Source: Robiginitalea sediminis (GTDB taxonomy: Bacteria > Bacteroidota > Bacteroidia > Flavobacteriales > Flavobacteriaceae). From it: 64,000 nucleotides of DNA. Below, piece after piece: positions 1-9,251 of this stretch. The notes below the pieces were generated by a model. The model did not search any database. It worked only from the letters and a program-made list of their open reading frames with translations, and was not told where the DNA came from. A program made the position numbers and the translations under genes. The stretch is taken from assembly GCF_002198115.1 (NCBI RefSeq), contig NZ_NGNR01000001.1, forward strand, positions 310,001 through 374,000, given 5' to 3'. How positions within the stretch are numbered: the first letter of the stretch is position 1; each line of letters opens with the position of its first letter.

Positions 1-637
1 CCTTCCGGGGGTCCAGGGCACGGCAGGGATAAGGCGCAGCCTCCTGGCTGTAAATCTTAAGGGCCGCCATTTGTTTAAAGGTAAAATCGGTCAGCGGGGC
101 CTCGGCCCCCCCAACCAAAAAGCCGTCGGCCATCCCGGAACGGATCCAGGCGCATCCGTTCAGCAGGGCGTGCAGGGCCGTGGAACAGGTGATGGAATGG
201 GAAATGGCCGGGCCAAGGGTCCCTAGGTCGTGGGCTACCCAGGAAGCGATATTGCCCAGGGTGGTACTGGGGGAGGCATGGCTGTTTACTGATCCGGAGC
301 GAAGCAGTTCCCCATGGTGGCTTTCCCACAGGCCGGTAGCCCCGCGCGAGGACCCCAGGTTAACCCCTATGCGCATATCCGGCGCCCAGCGGGCGGCCTG
401 CAACGCCTTTCGGGAAACCCATAGGGCGTACAAAACAGTGTCGTCCAGGCGGCCATAGGATTCCAGGGAGGCCCGCAGCTGCTCCTTGAGGGGCTCCGGG
501 ATTGCCCCGGCCCACCACCTTTGCCCGCCGGATTCCCTAAGGGTTAACCGGGACTGCGGATCCGAATAAAACCGGGAGGCATCCTGCTCATCGCCCAAAG
601 CGCTCAGCGAGGCCAGGGAACGGATGGAAATCTTCAT
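1..637 (-). CDS. Beta-ketoacyl-ACP synthase-like protein (3' part beyond window)
   Basis: The reading frame opens at ATG 637 and runs off the left edge, giving 212 residues without a stop; an in-frame stop lies just upstream of the ATG. The motif SITCSTALHA puts the thiolase-fold nucleophile at Cys151, and the following GGAEAPLT stretch is typical of KAS I/II condensing enzymes. The family joins malonyl-ACP to an acyl-ACP. The two catalytic His residues would lie in the missing C-terminal half. The N-terminus (about 85 residues before the first conserved strand) is divergent compared with FabF. Its position beside bioA, bioD and bioF suggests a role in making the pimeloyl moiety of biotin; this is inference from context. 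Confidence 0.85.
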   Translation of the reverse strand, partial: MKISIRSLASLSALGDEQDASRFYSDPQSRLTLRESGGQRWWAGAIPEPLKEQLRASLESYGRLDDTVLYALWVSRKALQAARWAPDMRIGVNLGSSRGATGLWESHHGELLRSGSVNSHASPSTTLGNIASWVAHDLGTLGPAISHSITCSTALHALLNGCAWIRSGMADGFLVGGAEAPLTDFTFKQMAALKIYSQEAAPYPCRALDPRK

Positions 638-751
638 CGGGAGCGATTTTTGGCAAAACTACGGGTTTTCATTTGGGAGGGAGGCCATACCCCGGGCGGG
701 AATCGTTAAAATCGTATTTTTACCGTGGGGTCCCGAAACACCCCGGCACCT

Positions 752-1525
752 ATGTCTACTCCTTCCCTGGCTATCGTCATCCCCTGCTACAACGAGTACG
801 GCCGCCTGTACCCCGATCGGTTCAGGGGGTTCTTAAGTCAGCACCCGGACGCCTTTATCTGTTTCGTGGACGATGCCTCCACAGACCGGACCCCGGAATT
901 GCTGGAAGGGTTCCGGGCTGAATTCCCCGGGCAGGTAGCCGTATGTACCAACCCCTCCAACACCGGAAAGGCAGGTGCCGTTCGGCATGGGGTCCTCTAC
1001 GCCCACCAACACAACCTTGCCCCTGCCCTGGCCTATCTGGACGCCGACCTGGCTACCTCTCTGGAGGAGTGCTACTCCTACCTCCCGTCCCTGGAGGAAA
1101 AAAGCTTCCTTTTTGCCTCCCGGATTCTTATTGTCGGCTCTGAAATTGAGCGCACCTTTATGCGGTTTTTCGTCGGGCGGGTCATAGCCACGGCTATATC
1201 CAATATCCTGAACCTGAAGGTCTACGACACCCAATGCGGGTGTAAGGTTTTCCGCTCGGAGCTGGCGCCCCTACTGTTCGGGGAACCCTTTGTTTCCCGC
1301 TGGCTCTTCGATGTGGAGCTTTTCAGCCGGATCTTGTCTGAATATGGGCCGGAAAAAGGGGAAGCCCTGATGCGGGAAATCCCGGTCCGCCGATGGATCG
1401 ACCAGGGGGAATCCAAGGTCCGGATTACCTACGGGTTCCGCCTTTGGTGGGACCTGCTCAGGATAGGTACGCGGCACCGGCGCGCTATGAAGCCCTGGAG
1501 GAATCAGCCCAAACCGGAACAGTAA
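752..1525 (+). CDS. Family 2 glycosyltransferase (dolichyl-phosphate glucosyltransferase-like)
   Basis: This 257-residue GT-A fold enzyme begins with the nucleotide-binding strand LAIVIPCYNEYGRL, followed by VDDASTDRTPELL and the DAD metal-binding motif in LDADLATSL. A later TQCGCKVFR segment is also typical of the ALG5/polyisoprenyl-phosphate glycosyltransferase branch. The enzyme should transfer a sugar from a nucleotide sugar to a lipid carrier at the cytoplasmic membrane. No clear transmembrane helix is visible. I chose ATG 752 over an upstream GTG at 725, because homology begins just after this Met. The gene runs against bioA, and the two 3' ends overlap by 22 bp. The lipid-linked sugar could feed the GT39-like enzyme encoded nearby. 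Confidence 0.85.
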   Translation: MSTPSLAIVIPCYNEYGRLYPDRFRGFLSQHPDAFICFVDDASTDRTPELLEGFRAEFPGQVAVCTNPSNTGKAGAVRHGVLYAHQHNLAPALAYLDADLATSLEECYSYLPSLEEKSFLFASRILIVGSEIERTFMRFFVGRVIATAISNILNLKVYDTQCGCKVFRSELAPLLFGEPFVSRWLFDVELFSRILSEYGPEKGEALMREIPVRRWIDQGESKVRITYGFRLWWDLLRIGTRHRRAMKPWRNQPKPEQ

Positions 1526-2784
1526 TCCAGCAGTGATTCCATGGTGCTGTAAATCTGCCCCAGCGCCTCCTGAGAAATGACATACGGGGGCAGGGTATAA
1601 AGGGTCCGGCCCAGCGGCCTCAGGTAAACGCCGTTTTCCAACCCGCGCTGATAGAGTTGCTGCCTTAAATCGCCATAGCGCTCTGCGCCGATGCGGATGT
1701 CAAGGGCCAGGATGGCCCCTATATGGCGAATCTCCGCTACCATGGGGTGGCCTTCCATGCGGGCGGCAAATTCCCGGTGGCTTTCCATTACCCGTTTCAG
1801 GCCATCCTGGATTTCAGAAGACTGATAGAGTTCCAGTGCCGCCAGCGCGGCCTCGCAGGCCAGGGGGTTAGCGGTATAGGTATGACCATGGAAAAAGCCC
1901 TTGGCCACCTCATCGGCATAAAAGGCATCGTAAACCTCCTGGGTACAGGTGGTAACGGCCAGAGGCAGCAGCCCGGCAGAGAGGGCTTTGGAAAGGCATA
2001 TCAGGTCTGGCTTCACCCGGAGCTGTTCCGAGGCAAAACAGGTGCCGGTCTTCCCGAATCCGGTCATCACCTCATCGGCAACAAGCAATACCCCCCGGGT
2101 GCGCAAGAATCCGAGAATCCGGTCCAGGCCTTCCGGGTGGTGGGTTTTCATGGCGGCCGCCCCCTGCACCAGGGGTTCATAGATAAAGGCCGCTACCCGC
2201 CCTGTATCGACCCACTTGCCCAGCTGTGCCAGGGTCTGCTGCGGATCGGCCTCCACGGGAGGGGGGATGCGGAAGACCTCGAGGGCCATGCCGTCGAAGG
2301 GTCCGTTGTATACCGAAAGGCCCGAGACGGAGAGCGCCCCGAAAGTATCGCCATGAAACCCGGATTCAAAGGCCAGCAGGAGGTCCTTTTTTCGCCCCTG
2401 GTTAAAATGGTATTGTAGGGCCATTTTCAGGGCCACCTCCACCGCGGTGGAACCGTTGTCCGAGAAGAACACCTTTTCCTGATTATCGGGCAGTATCTCA
2501 ATAAGCGATTCGGCCAGGGAAACCGCCGGCTGGTGTGTAAGGCCGGCGAAAACCACCTGGTCCAGCTGTTGCATACGGGCCGCAACCCGACCGGTGATAT
2601 AGGGGTGGCAATGGCCGTAAATACATGTATACCAGGAAGAAATCCCGTCTATATAGGCCTTCCCGGAGGTGTCGTAGAGGTAGGCCCCGCTGGCCCTTTC
2701 TATGGGCAGGGCATGGGGGTGGTGCTTATGCTGGGTCAGGGGGTGCCAGATATGCCTGCTGTCTCGTTCGCTCAGATTTTCCAT
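1504..2784 (-). CDS. bioA: Adenosylmethionine-8-amino-7-oxononanoate aminotransferase
   Basis: BioA transfers the amino group of S-adenosylmethionine to KAPA, giving DAPA in biotin synthesis. The 426-residue protein is a fold-type I PLP enzyme, with HIWHPLTQH at the N-terminus (characteristic of BioA), ISSWYTCIYGH, FSDNGSTAVEVALKM, a VADEVMTGFGKTG Asp segment and PLP lysine in CLSKALSAG. I chose ATG 2784, which gives the usual length. ATG 2817, six bases after a CATCTTTG -10-like element, is the alternative and would add 11 residues. The gene stands apart from bioD because a plus-strand glycosyltransferase gene lies between them, so it probably has its own promoter. Confidence 0.95.
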   Translation of the reverse strand: MENLSERDSRHIWHPLTQHKHHPHALPIERASGAYLYDTSGKAYIDGISSWYTCIYGHCHPYITGRVAARMQQLDQVVFAGLTHQPAVSLAESLIEILPDNQEKVFFSDNGSTAVEVALKMALQYHFNQGRKKDLLLAFESGFHGDTFGALSVSGLSVYNGPFDGMALEVFRIPPPVEADPQQTLAQLGKWVDTGRVAAFIYEPLVQGAAAMKTHHPEGLDRILGFLRTRGVLLVADEVMTGFGKTGTCFASEQLRVKPDLICLSKALSAGLLPLAVTTCTQEVYDAFYADEVAKGFFHGHTYTANPLACEAALAALELYQSSEIQDGLKRVMESHREFAARMEGHPMVAEIRHIGAILALDIRIGAERYGDLRQQLYQRGLENGVYLRPLGRTLYTLPPYVISQEALGQIYSTMESLLDYCSGLG

Positions 2785-2823
2785 GGGGGCCTTCCCGGCA
2801 GATTCGGACCTTTTCATATCTTG

Positions 2824-2831
2824 CAAAGATG
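2824..2831 (-). promoter_or_regulatory. Candidate -10 element of bioA
   Basis: CATCTTTG on the minus strand differs from the Bacteroidetes -10 consensus TAnnTTTG by one base and lies six bases upstream of ATG 2817. The surrounding ATCTTGCAAAGAT is an inverted repeat with 5-bp arms. It sits between the divergent starts of bioA and the plus-strand membrane glycosyltransferase. Confidence 0.45.
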
Positions 2832-2851
2832 GGAAAATACCGAAAAAATCC

Positions 2852-4348
2852 ATGGTGAAAAAAGTCGCCGGTAGGCAGGAAAACCAACTGGGGGCCCTGG
2901 GGATGCTGACCCCTGGCCGGGTCCTTGCCCTCTACACCCTTGTGAGTGTTCTCCTGCGCCTGCCCTTCTTTTTCCGGGACTATGTGGACCGGGATGAAAG
3001 CACCTTTATCCTGATGGGCCAGGCCTGGGTGGACGGACACCTCCCCTATACCTTTTTGTGGGACGTAAAGCCTCCCCTGACCTTTTTGTTCTACACCGGG
3101 GTCATTGCCCTGTTTGGTAAAAACATGCTCGTACTGCGGCTTATAGGCGCCCTGGTGGTTGCCCTTACCGCCTGGTTCGTGTACAAACTGGCCCTGAAAT
3201 ATGCTCCCGGGCGGCAGGCCCTGGTTGCCGGGGGACTCTGCATCTATCTGCTCAGTCTCTTCGGGAGTATACAGGGGGTGATGTCCGAACACCTGCTTAT
3301 GGGCAGCCTTATGGCCGGGTGTTATTTCCTGGTACGGGAACGGGGCATGGGAGATTACCTCCTGGCCGGAACCCTGTTCGGGGTGGCCCTTATGATCAAG
3401 ATCAACATTGCCTTTGCCTTGCTGGGCACCGGCCTGTGGCTTTTGGTGTATTGGTGGCGCAACAACCCCATACCTTCAATACTTGGCCGCAGCCTTGCCC
3501 TGGTGCTGCCCGGGATCCTCGTGGTGGGGGCCACGCTGCTCCCTTACCTCTGGACCGACCAGGCATCCCTTTGGTGGGATTCGGTAATCCTTGCCCCCCT
3601 GGGGTATACAGAAGGCAAGGGCTCCTCCCTGTTTGCCCTGTTGGGGTTTAACGGCCTGCTGGCTGCCTTCCTGATCTGGGCCTTTGCCTCCCGCCGCCTG
3701 TCGTGGTCGGACCCTGGCCTGGCCGTGATGGCCCTGGTGGTGTTGGGAGTTGTGCTTTCCTTCCTGAAGGCCGGGCGTGTCAATTCCCATTACCTCATAC
3801 AGGTCTACCCGCCCCTGCTGGTATTACTGGCCGCTTTGCTGCAGGCGTACAAACCTCAGAAGTGGGTCCTGCGAGCCGTCCTGGGGCTGGCCCTGCTGCT
3901 CCCCGTGGAAAGCTACCTGGAATACGTCCATATCATTCGGTACCGGATGGCGCGAGGCACCTGGTTTAACGGGGAGGGCTACAGTGTGCCGGACTACCTC
4001 AGGAAAGCCGGTGCAAACACCGAAAACATCCTCTTTCTGGAATACCACATTGGCTACTGGGTACTGGACCGGTACCCCCCTTCCAAAGCGGCCACCCACC
4101 CCAGCAACCTCTGCAAGGACGAAATGTTCCCCTACTACAATGCCCCCAGGGCTACCGCCATGGAGGAATTACATTTTCTGATGGATAGTGTCCGCCCCCC
4201 CATAGTAGTCACGCGCCTGAACCGGCGTATTTTCGACAAAAGCCACGTGGAGGAGAACGCCTATATGGAAAACGTCCTGGAAACTCAATACGAAATCATG
4301 GAGGTGGTAGACCAGGCCGTAGTGCATTCACGAAAGCCAGGAGAGTAG
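2852..4348 (+). CDS. GT39/ArnT-like polytopic membrane glycosyltransferase
   Basis: The protein has about 498 residues and roughly ten or more hydrophobic segments. After the first helix comes FRDYVDRDES, with acidic residues at about 43, 46 and 48-49. This matches the first periplasmic loop of protein-mannosyltransferase/ArnT-type (GT39, GT-C fold) enzymes, which use polyprenyl-phosphate sugars as donors; a WDVKPPL motif follows. The soluble tail from about 400 to 498 has no recognised domain. ATG 2852 gives a positively charged N-terminus (MVKK); ATG 2903 is a shorter alternative. The 3' end overlaps bioD by 21 bp in convergent orientation. The acceptor cannot be told from sequence. Confidence 0.75.
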   Translation: MVKKVAGRQENQLGALGMLTPGRVLALYTLVSVLLRLPFFFRDYVDRDESTFILMGQAWVDGHLPYTFLWDVKPPLTFLFYTGVIALFGKNMLVLRLIGALVVALTAWFVYKLALKYAPGRQALVAGGLCIYLLSLFGSIQGVMSEHLLMGSLMAGCYFLVRERGMGDYLLAGTLFGVALMIKINIAFALLGTGLWLLVYWWRNNPIPSILGRSLALVLPGILVVGATLLPYLWTDQASLWWDSVILAPLGYTEGKGSSLFALLGFNGLLAAFLIWAFASRRLSWSDPGLAVMALVVLGVVLSFLKAGRVNSHYLIQVYPPLLVLLAALLQAYKPQKWVLRAVLGLALLLPVESYLEYVHIIRYRMARGTWFNGEGYSVPDYLRKAGANTENILFLEYHIGYWVLDRYPPSKAATHPSNLCKDEMFPYYNAPRATAMEELHFLMDSVRPPIVVTRLNRRIFDKSHVEENAYMENVLETQYEIMEVVDQAVVHSRKPGE

Positions 4349-4951
4349 GGCAGGCCGCAGCCGCAGGGCCTCCTCCCGGACCGTTTCCGGATTTACCGGG
4401 TCCAGGGGGCGAATACGGCCCAGAACGGGACACCCCGTACGCTTCTGGATAATGGATTCTGTAGAGGGGTGCTCTTCCCCATTGAAAAGCAGCGCAGGAC
4501 GAATGCCCCTGCTACGGAGGGCCTCTACGGTTAACAGGGTGTGGTTGATGCTCCCCAGGTAATGCCGGGATACCACTACCACCCTGTATTCAGGCCGGAT
4601 GAGTTCCGCAATGGTATCCGAATCGTTGAGGGGTACCAGCAGCCCCCCCGCCCCTTCAATTACAAGGGTATTTCCCGTTTCCGGCGGCCGAATGGCATCG
4701 AGTGCTATCCGAAGCCCGTCTATCTCCGCTGCCGCATGGGGGCTCATGGGGGTATTCAGGGCATAGGCATTGGGGTGGATCACACTGTCCGGGTGCCGTA
4801 CCAGCCCGGCCACCTTATGGCTGTCGGAATGATCCAGGTCCCCGGCCTGAACCGGTTTCCAGTAATCTGCCCCCAGGGCTTCGACCAAAATGGCAGCTGC
4901 CACGGTCTTTCCCACCTCTGTGGAAATACCAGTTACAAAGAGGGTTTTCAT
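4328..4951 (-). CDS. bioD: Dethiobiotin synthetase
   Basis: BioD closes the ureido ring of DAPA with CO2 and ATP to give dethiobiotin. The 207-residue protein starts with the modified P-loop FVTGISTEVGKT, has YWKPVQAG (Lys of the DAPA/CO2 site) and the VIEGAGGLLVPL motif, all diagnostic of BioD. Its ATG at 4951 overlaps the stop of the upstream DUF2007 gene as ATGA, which indicates translational coupling. A longer upstream frame of 12 more codons is rejected because the P-loop must be close to the N-terminus. It is the last gene of the bioF-DUF2007-bioD unit and collides with the convergent GT39-like gene. Confidence 0.96.
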   Translation of the reverse strand: MKTLFVTGISTEVGKTVAAAILVEALGADYWKPVQAGDLDHSDSHKVAGLVRHPDSVIHPNAYALNTPMSPHAAAEIDGLRIALDAIRPPETGNTLVIEGAGGLLVPLNDSDTIAELIRPEYRVVVVSRHYLGSINHTLLTVEALRSRGIRPALLFNGEEHPSTESIIQKRTGCPVLGRIRPLDPVNPETVREEALRLRPALLSWLS

Positions 4952-5334
4952 GGTTGCTGGCGCGTTATCATCCCGCATTGCAGGCACTTGTATTTGGCCG
5001 GTTCCAGGAAGGGGAACAACCTAAACCACAAGCGGTCCCGCTTGTAAAACCTCTCCATCCGCTTCGCCTTGCAATTGGGGCAAACCAACAGGTTTCCTGC
5101 ATTGTCCACAGCATAGCCCCGGACCTGATTGTAAATGGCCTCGGCCCGCTCCCGGTCCGCCAGGGGGACCATGACCTTCACCCCCCCTATTGCAGATGAG
5201 ATAAAGGGTTCCGCCTGCATGACGTTGGCATCCTTCAGGAAGACCTCGATACCCTCGGCCTCCAGGCGGGTCCGCAGGAGCTCGGCATCGGTCAGGTAGT
5301 CGAACGCGCCAATTACACAAAACTTACTGTTCAT
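4948..5334 (-). CDS. DUF2007 domain protein with C-terminal zinc ribbon
   Basis: The 128-residue protein has an N-terminal DUF2007-like region (about 3-75; FDYLTDAELLRTRLEAEGI and GVKVMVPLADRERAEAI), a small ferredoxin-like domain described only as 'putative signal transducing'. A four-Cys ribbon follows, with Cys85-x2-Cys88 and Cys117-x2-Cys120. The start overlaps the bioF 3' end by 11 bp and its stop overlaps the bioD start by 4 bp, so the three genes should be one mRNA with coupled translation. The tight placement between two biotin enzymes suggests a role connected with biotin synthesis, but no function is known. The first 75 residues alone would be the usual length of the family. Confidence 0.8.
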   Translation of the reverse strand: MNSKFCVIGAFDYLTDAELLRTRLEAEGIEVFLKDANVMQAEPFISSAIGGVKVMVPLADRERAEAIYNQVRGYAVDNAGNLLVCPNCKAKRMERFYKRDRLWFRLFPFLEPAKYKCLQCGMITRQQP

Positions 5335-6475
5335 TTGCCGATTGGTTTACTCGTGTTTCCAAAATACGCAAAACCTCTTGGATTTCTGCCGGGGTGTTAT
5401 AGCTGTGCAGGCAAATCCGGAGGCATTCCCGCCCCGTGGGTACGGTGGGCGACAGGATGGGCCTGATGTCGAACCCTCTGCCCGCCATCTCCCGGGCCAG
5501 GCGCCGCGTAGGCCGGTTGCCCCCAACGGTAAAACCAAACACGGCCGAAGCGCCTCCTGTAAACCGTTTCTGTAACCCCGCCGCCTCTATCCCGAGGGCC
5601 ATGGTGCGGATATTGGCCTGGAGGGCTTCCATACGCTTCTGGCCCTCCATGGATTCCAAAAGAGCATATGCCCTGCCGATCTGCGCAAGGCTCCCAGGCG
5701 GGAGGGCCGTGGTATAGATAAGGCTGCGGCTGAAATTCACCAGATATTCCCTTAAGGAAGACCCTCCCAGCACTGCCGCCCCGTGGCAACCCAGGGCCTT
5801 GCCAAAGGTCACTACCCGGGCAAAGAGTTCCCCCTCTGTACCCAGATTTGACGCCAGGCCCCGCCCGCCGGGCCCCAGGACTCCTACCGCATGGGCCTCA
5901 TCCAGGATCAGCCTGCACTTATAGGAACGGCAGAACTCCAGCAGGGCTTCCACAGGGGCCAGGTCGCCTTCCATGGAAAATACGCTTTCCGAAACGACAT
6001 ATACCTCGCACCCCTCGGGCCTCCCCTGCCTGAAAACCTGCCGATACCTTTTTTCCAGAGCCGGGATATTATTGTGTTCGAAGGAAAAGGAGCGCGCCTG
6101 GCTCAGGCGGACTCCGTCGCGGATGCTGGCATGGGAAAGGGCATCGTAAAAAAGGACATCCGACCGGAGGGCTACGCTCGAGAGGAGCCCCAGGTTAGCG
6201 TCGTATCCCGAGGTATACACCAGTGCACTTTCCGCTTGGTGGAACCGGGCCACCACGGCTTCGGCTTCGGGATAGCCCTGGTGGTTTCCGCGGATCAGGC
6301 GCGATCCGGCACTCCCCGAAGCCCCAACTTCGGGGGCCGGGGGCAGCTGTGCCAGGCCCAGGTAATCGTTGGAAGAAAAGTCTGCCAGGTCCGAGGGGGC
6401 GGAAAGGGTCCTGAGGCTGTCTTCTTCCCGACGCCTGTTCAGCATGGCCCTGAGTTTTTCGGGGAACTGATCCAT
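5324..6475 (-). CDS. bioF: 8-amino-7-oxononanoate synthase
   Basis: BioF condenses pimeloyl-ACP/CoA with alanine to form KAPA. The 383-residue PLP enzyme of the alpha-oxoamine synthase family shows FSSNDYLGLA, GSAGSRLIRGN, the Asp motif LILDEAHAVGVLG and the PLP lysine in TFGKALGCHGAAV. ATG 6475 is fixed by homology and by a perfect TACTTTTG -10 element only four bases upstream; a much longer open frame extending to 6676 runs through this promoter and into the divergent gene. First gene of the bioF-DUF2007-bioD unit. Confidence 0.96.
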   Translation of the reverse strand: MDQFPEKLRAMLNRRREEDSLRTLSAPSDLADFSSNDYLGLAQLPPAPEVGASGSAGSRLIRGNHQGYPEAEAVVARFHQAESALVYTSGYDANLGLLSSVALRSDVLFYDALSHASIRDGVRLSQARSFSFEHNNIPALEKRYRQVFRQGRPEGCEVYVVSESVFSMEGDLAPVEALLEFCRSYKCRLILDEAHAVGVLGPGGRGLASNLGTEGELFARVVTFGKALGCHGAAVLGGSSLREYLVNFSRSLIYTTALPPGSLAQIGRAYALLESMEGQKRMEALQANIRTMALGIEAAGLQKRFTGGASAVFGFTVGGNRPTRRLAREMAGRGFDIRPILSPTVPTGRECLRICLHSYNTPAEIQEVLRILETRVNQSANEQ

Positions 6476-6479
6476 AGCG

Positions 6480-6487
6480 CAAAAGTA
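6480..6487 (-). promoter_or_regulatory. -10 element of the bioF operon
   Basis: TACTTTTG on the minus strand matches TAnnTTTG exactly. Only four bases (CGCT) separate it from ATG 6475, so the transcript is probably leaderless or nearly so. I see no clear TTG -33 element at the usual spacing. Confidence 0.7.
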
Positions 6488-6535
6488 GCACATCCACCAT
6501 GATTGCGCTATATTGGGATAGCGAACTGCACTGTT

Positions 6536-7072
6536 ATGCCAGAACCGGAAACGACGTACCGCCCGGCCAGGGGGCCGGAAGAACTCCGGCAAATCCTCTC
6601 CCTCCAGAAAGCCAATCTCCGGGGTGGCCTGACCCCTGGCGAATGCAGGTCCGAAGGCTTTGTAACCCTCCGGCATTCCTTGCCCCTGCTAAGGCGCATG
6701 CAGGAGGCCTGCCCGCAAATGGTAGCCGTACAAGAGAAGGAGGTAATTGGGTACGCCCTCTGCCTGCACCCTGCCCTGCAGCAGGAAGTACCGGCTCTGG
6801 CTCCCATGTTTGAGCGTATCCGCCAGCTGTTAGATTCTTCCCAGGACTACCGGATTATGGGGCAGATTTGCATTGCGAAAAAAGCCAGGAGGCAAGGGCA
6901 TTTCAGGGCTTTGTATGCCAGCCTGCAGCAGCAATGCCAGCCCCTGCCCATCATTACCGAAGTAGCCGCTGATAACCTGCGGTCCATGGAAGCCCACCTC
7001 GCGATCGGCTTCCGGCTCCTGGATACTCACACGGAAGACAACACGACCTGGCAGGTTATTATCCGGCCATAA
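6536..7072 (+). CDS. GNAT family N-acetyltransferase
   Basis: The 178-residue protein has the GNAT pattern: a beta-strand core around MVAVQEKEVIGYALCL, the acetyl-CoA pyrophosphate loop region IAKKARRQGHFRALYASLQQQ (R-x-x-G-x), and the late EVAADNLRSMEAHLAIGFRLL segment where substrate and CoA are held. The substrate cannot be predicted. ATG 6536 was chosen; an upstream TTG at 6503 in frame would add 11 residues with no homology. It is divergent from bioF with 60 bp between the starts, and ends right at a terminator hairpin. Confidence 0.8.
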   Translation: MPEPETTYRPARGPEELRQILSLQKANLRGGLTPGECRSEGFVTLRHSLPLLRRMQEACPQMVAVQEKEVIGYALCLHPALQQEVPALAPMFERIRQLLDSSQDYRIMGQICIAKKARRQGHFRALYASLQQQCQPLPIITEVAADNLRSMEAHLAIGFRLLDTHTEDNTTWQVIIRP

Positions 7073-7095
7073 AAAAACCCCGGCCGGGCCGGGGT
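7071..7095 (-). terminator. Rho-independent terminator of the atpD-atpC unit
   Basis: On the minus strand a GC-rich inverted repeat (ACCCCGGCC / GGCCGGGGT) is followed by seven T. It lies 22 bp beyond the atpC stop. On the plus strand the T tract is missing, so it acts for atpC rather than for the GNAT gene, whose stop overlaps the A run. Confidence 0.85.
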
Positions 7096-7117
7096 CTTGA
7101 TGGGTTTAAGCAGCGGG

Positions 7118-7399
7118 TTAATCCGCCAGGACGATAACCTTGTTATGCTTCAGTTCGATGGTCCCGCTATTGATCTCCAGGGCCGTTTTACCGTCCGGGG
7201 ATTTCTTGAAATAGCCGGCATAATCCTCGTCAATTTCAAAGTTCCCGTCGAACTTCACCCACCCTGCCTGCAGGAGGGATACGATGGGTGCGTGGTCTTT
7301 GAGCATCTGGAATTCCCCATTGATCCCGGGAACGGTTACCGAGGTAACTTCCCCTGAGAACAAGGTGGCTTCGGGCGAAACAATCTCTAAGTACATCAT
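7118..7399 (-). CDS. atpC: ATP synthase F1 epsilon subunit
   Basis: The 93-residue protein consists only of the N-terminal beta-sandwich domain of epsilon (MYLEIVSPEATLFSGEV, PGINGEFQMLKDHAPIVSLLQ). The C-terminal helical hairpin that inhibits ATP hydrolysis in E. coli is absent, as is usual in Bacteroidetes. The subunit links the F1 head to the c-ring rotor. The gene follows atpD by 30 bp in the same unit. Two Met codons open the frame; either may be the start. Confidence 0.95.
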   Translation of the reverse strand: MMYLEIVSPEATLFSGEVTSVTVPGINGEFQMLKDHAPIVSLLQAGWVKFDGNFEIDEDYAGYFKKSPDGKTALEINSGTIELKHNKVIVLAD

Positions 7400-7429
7400 A
7401 CTGCTGATTTCTGAAATAGCTCCGGGTTA

Positions 7430-8956
<1,527 letters not shown>

Positions 8957-8988
8957 CTAATGAAAAATGGGCTCTGTTTTTTCGGCTG

Positions 8989-8996
8989 CAAAGATA
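8989..8996 (-). promoter_or_regulatory. -10 element of atpD-atpC
   Basis: TATCTTTG on the minus strand is a perfect TAnnTTTG. The leader to ATG 8938 would be about 45 nt, much longer than for most units in this window. Confidence 0.65.
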
Positions 8997-9201
8997 GGGT
9001 TTTCCCTTCTAAAAAGGAACGGATACTTGTGATTTTAAAGAACTTATTCCGACTTTTTTGACAAAGGTCGAAATCTGCAGATTTGACCCGGGTTGTGCTG
9101 CAAACCCGAAGCAGCGGCAGCTCTTATGCCCTGCTGACAAAGCAGGCCTGGCGGCAGCCCGCGCTAATATGCGATCGGCCGGGAATTGCGGGAGTGCAAT
9201 C
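8997..9201. other. Intergenic region with no supported gene
   Basis: About 200 bp between the atpD promoter and the terminator of the TonB receptor. It holds only a 64-codon frame on the minus strand (9009-9203) with no recognisable similarity. I see no RNA gene or repeat. Confidence 0.5.
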
Positions 9202-9235
9202 AAAAAAAAAGCGCCGGAAACCCGGCGCTTTTAGT
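9202..9235 (-). terminator. Bidirectional-type terminator after the TonB receptor gene
   Basis: The stem GCGCCGG (9211-9217) pairs with CCGGCGC (9222-9228) around a 4-nt loop. On the minus strand it is followed by nine T, and it lies about 20 bp past the receptor stop codon. A shorter T run follows on the plus side, where no gene ends. Confidence 0.85.
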
Positions 9236-9251
9236 TTGTTGGTATCTCCCG

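Noticed and set aside
9009-9203. A 64-codon minus-strand frame between atpD and the TonB receptor
   Set aside because: No similarity, no signal or motif, and it covers the end of the terminator; kept only as an intergenic note.
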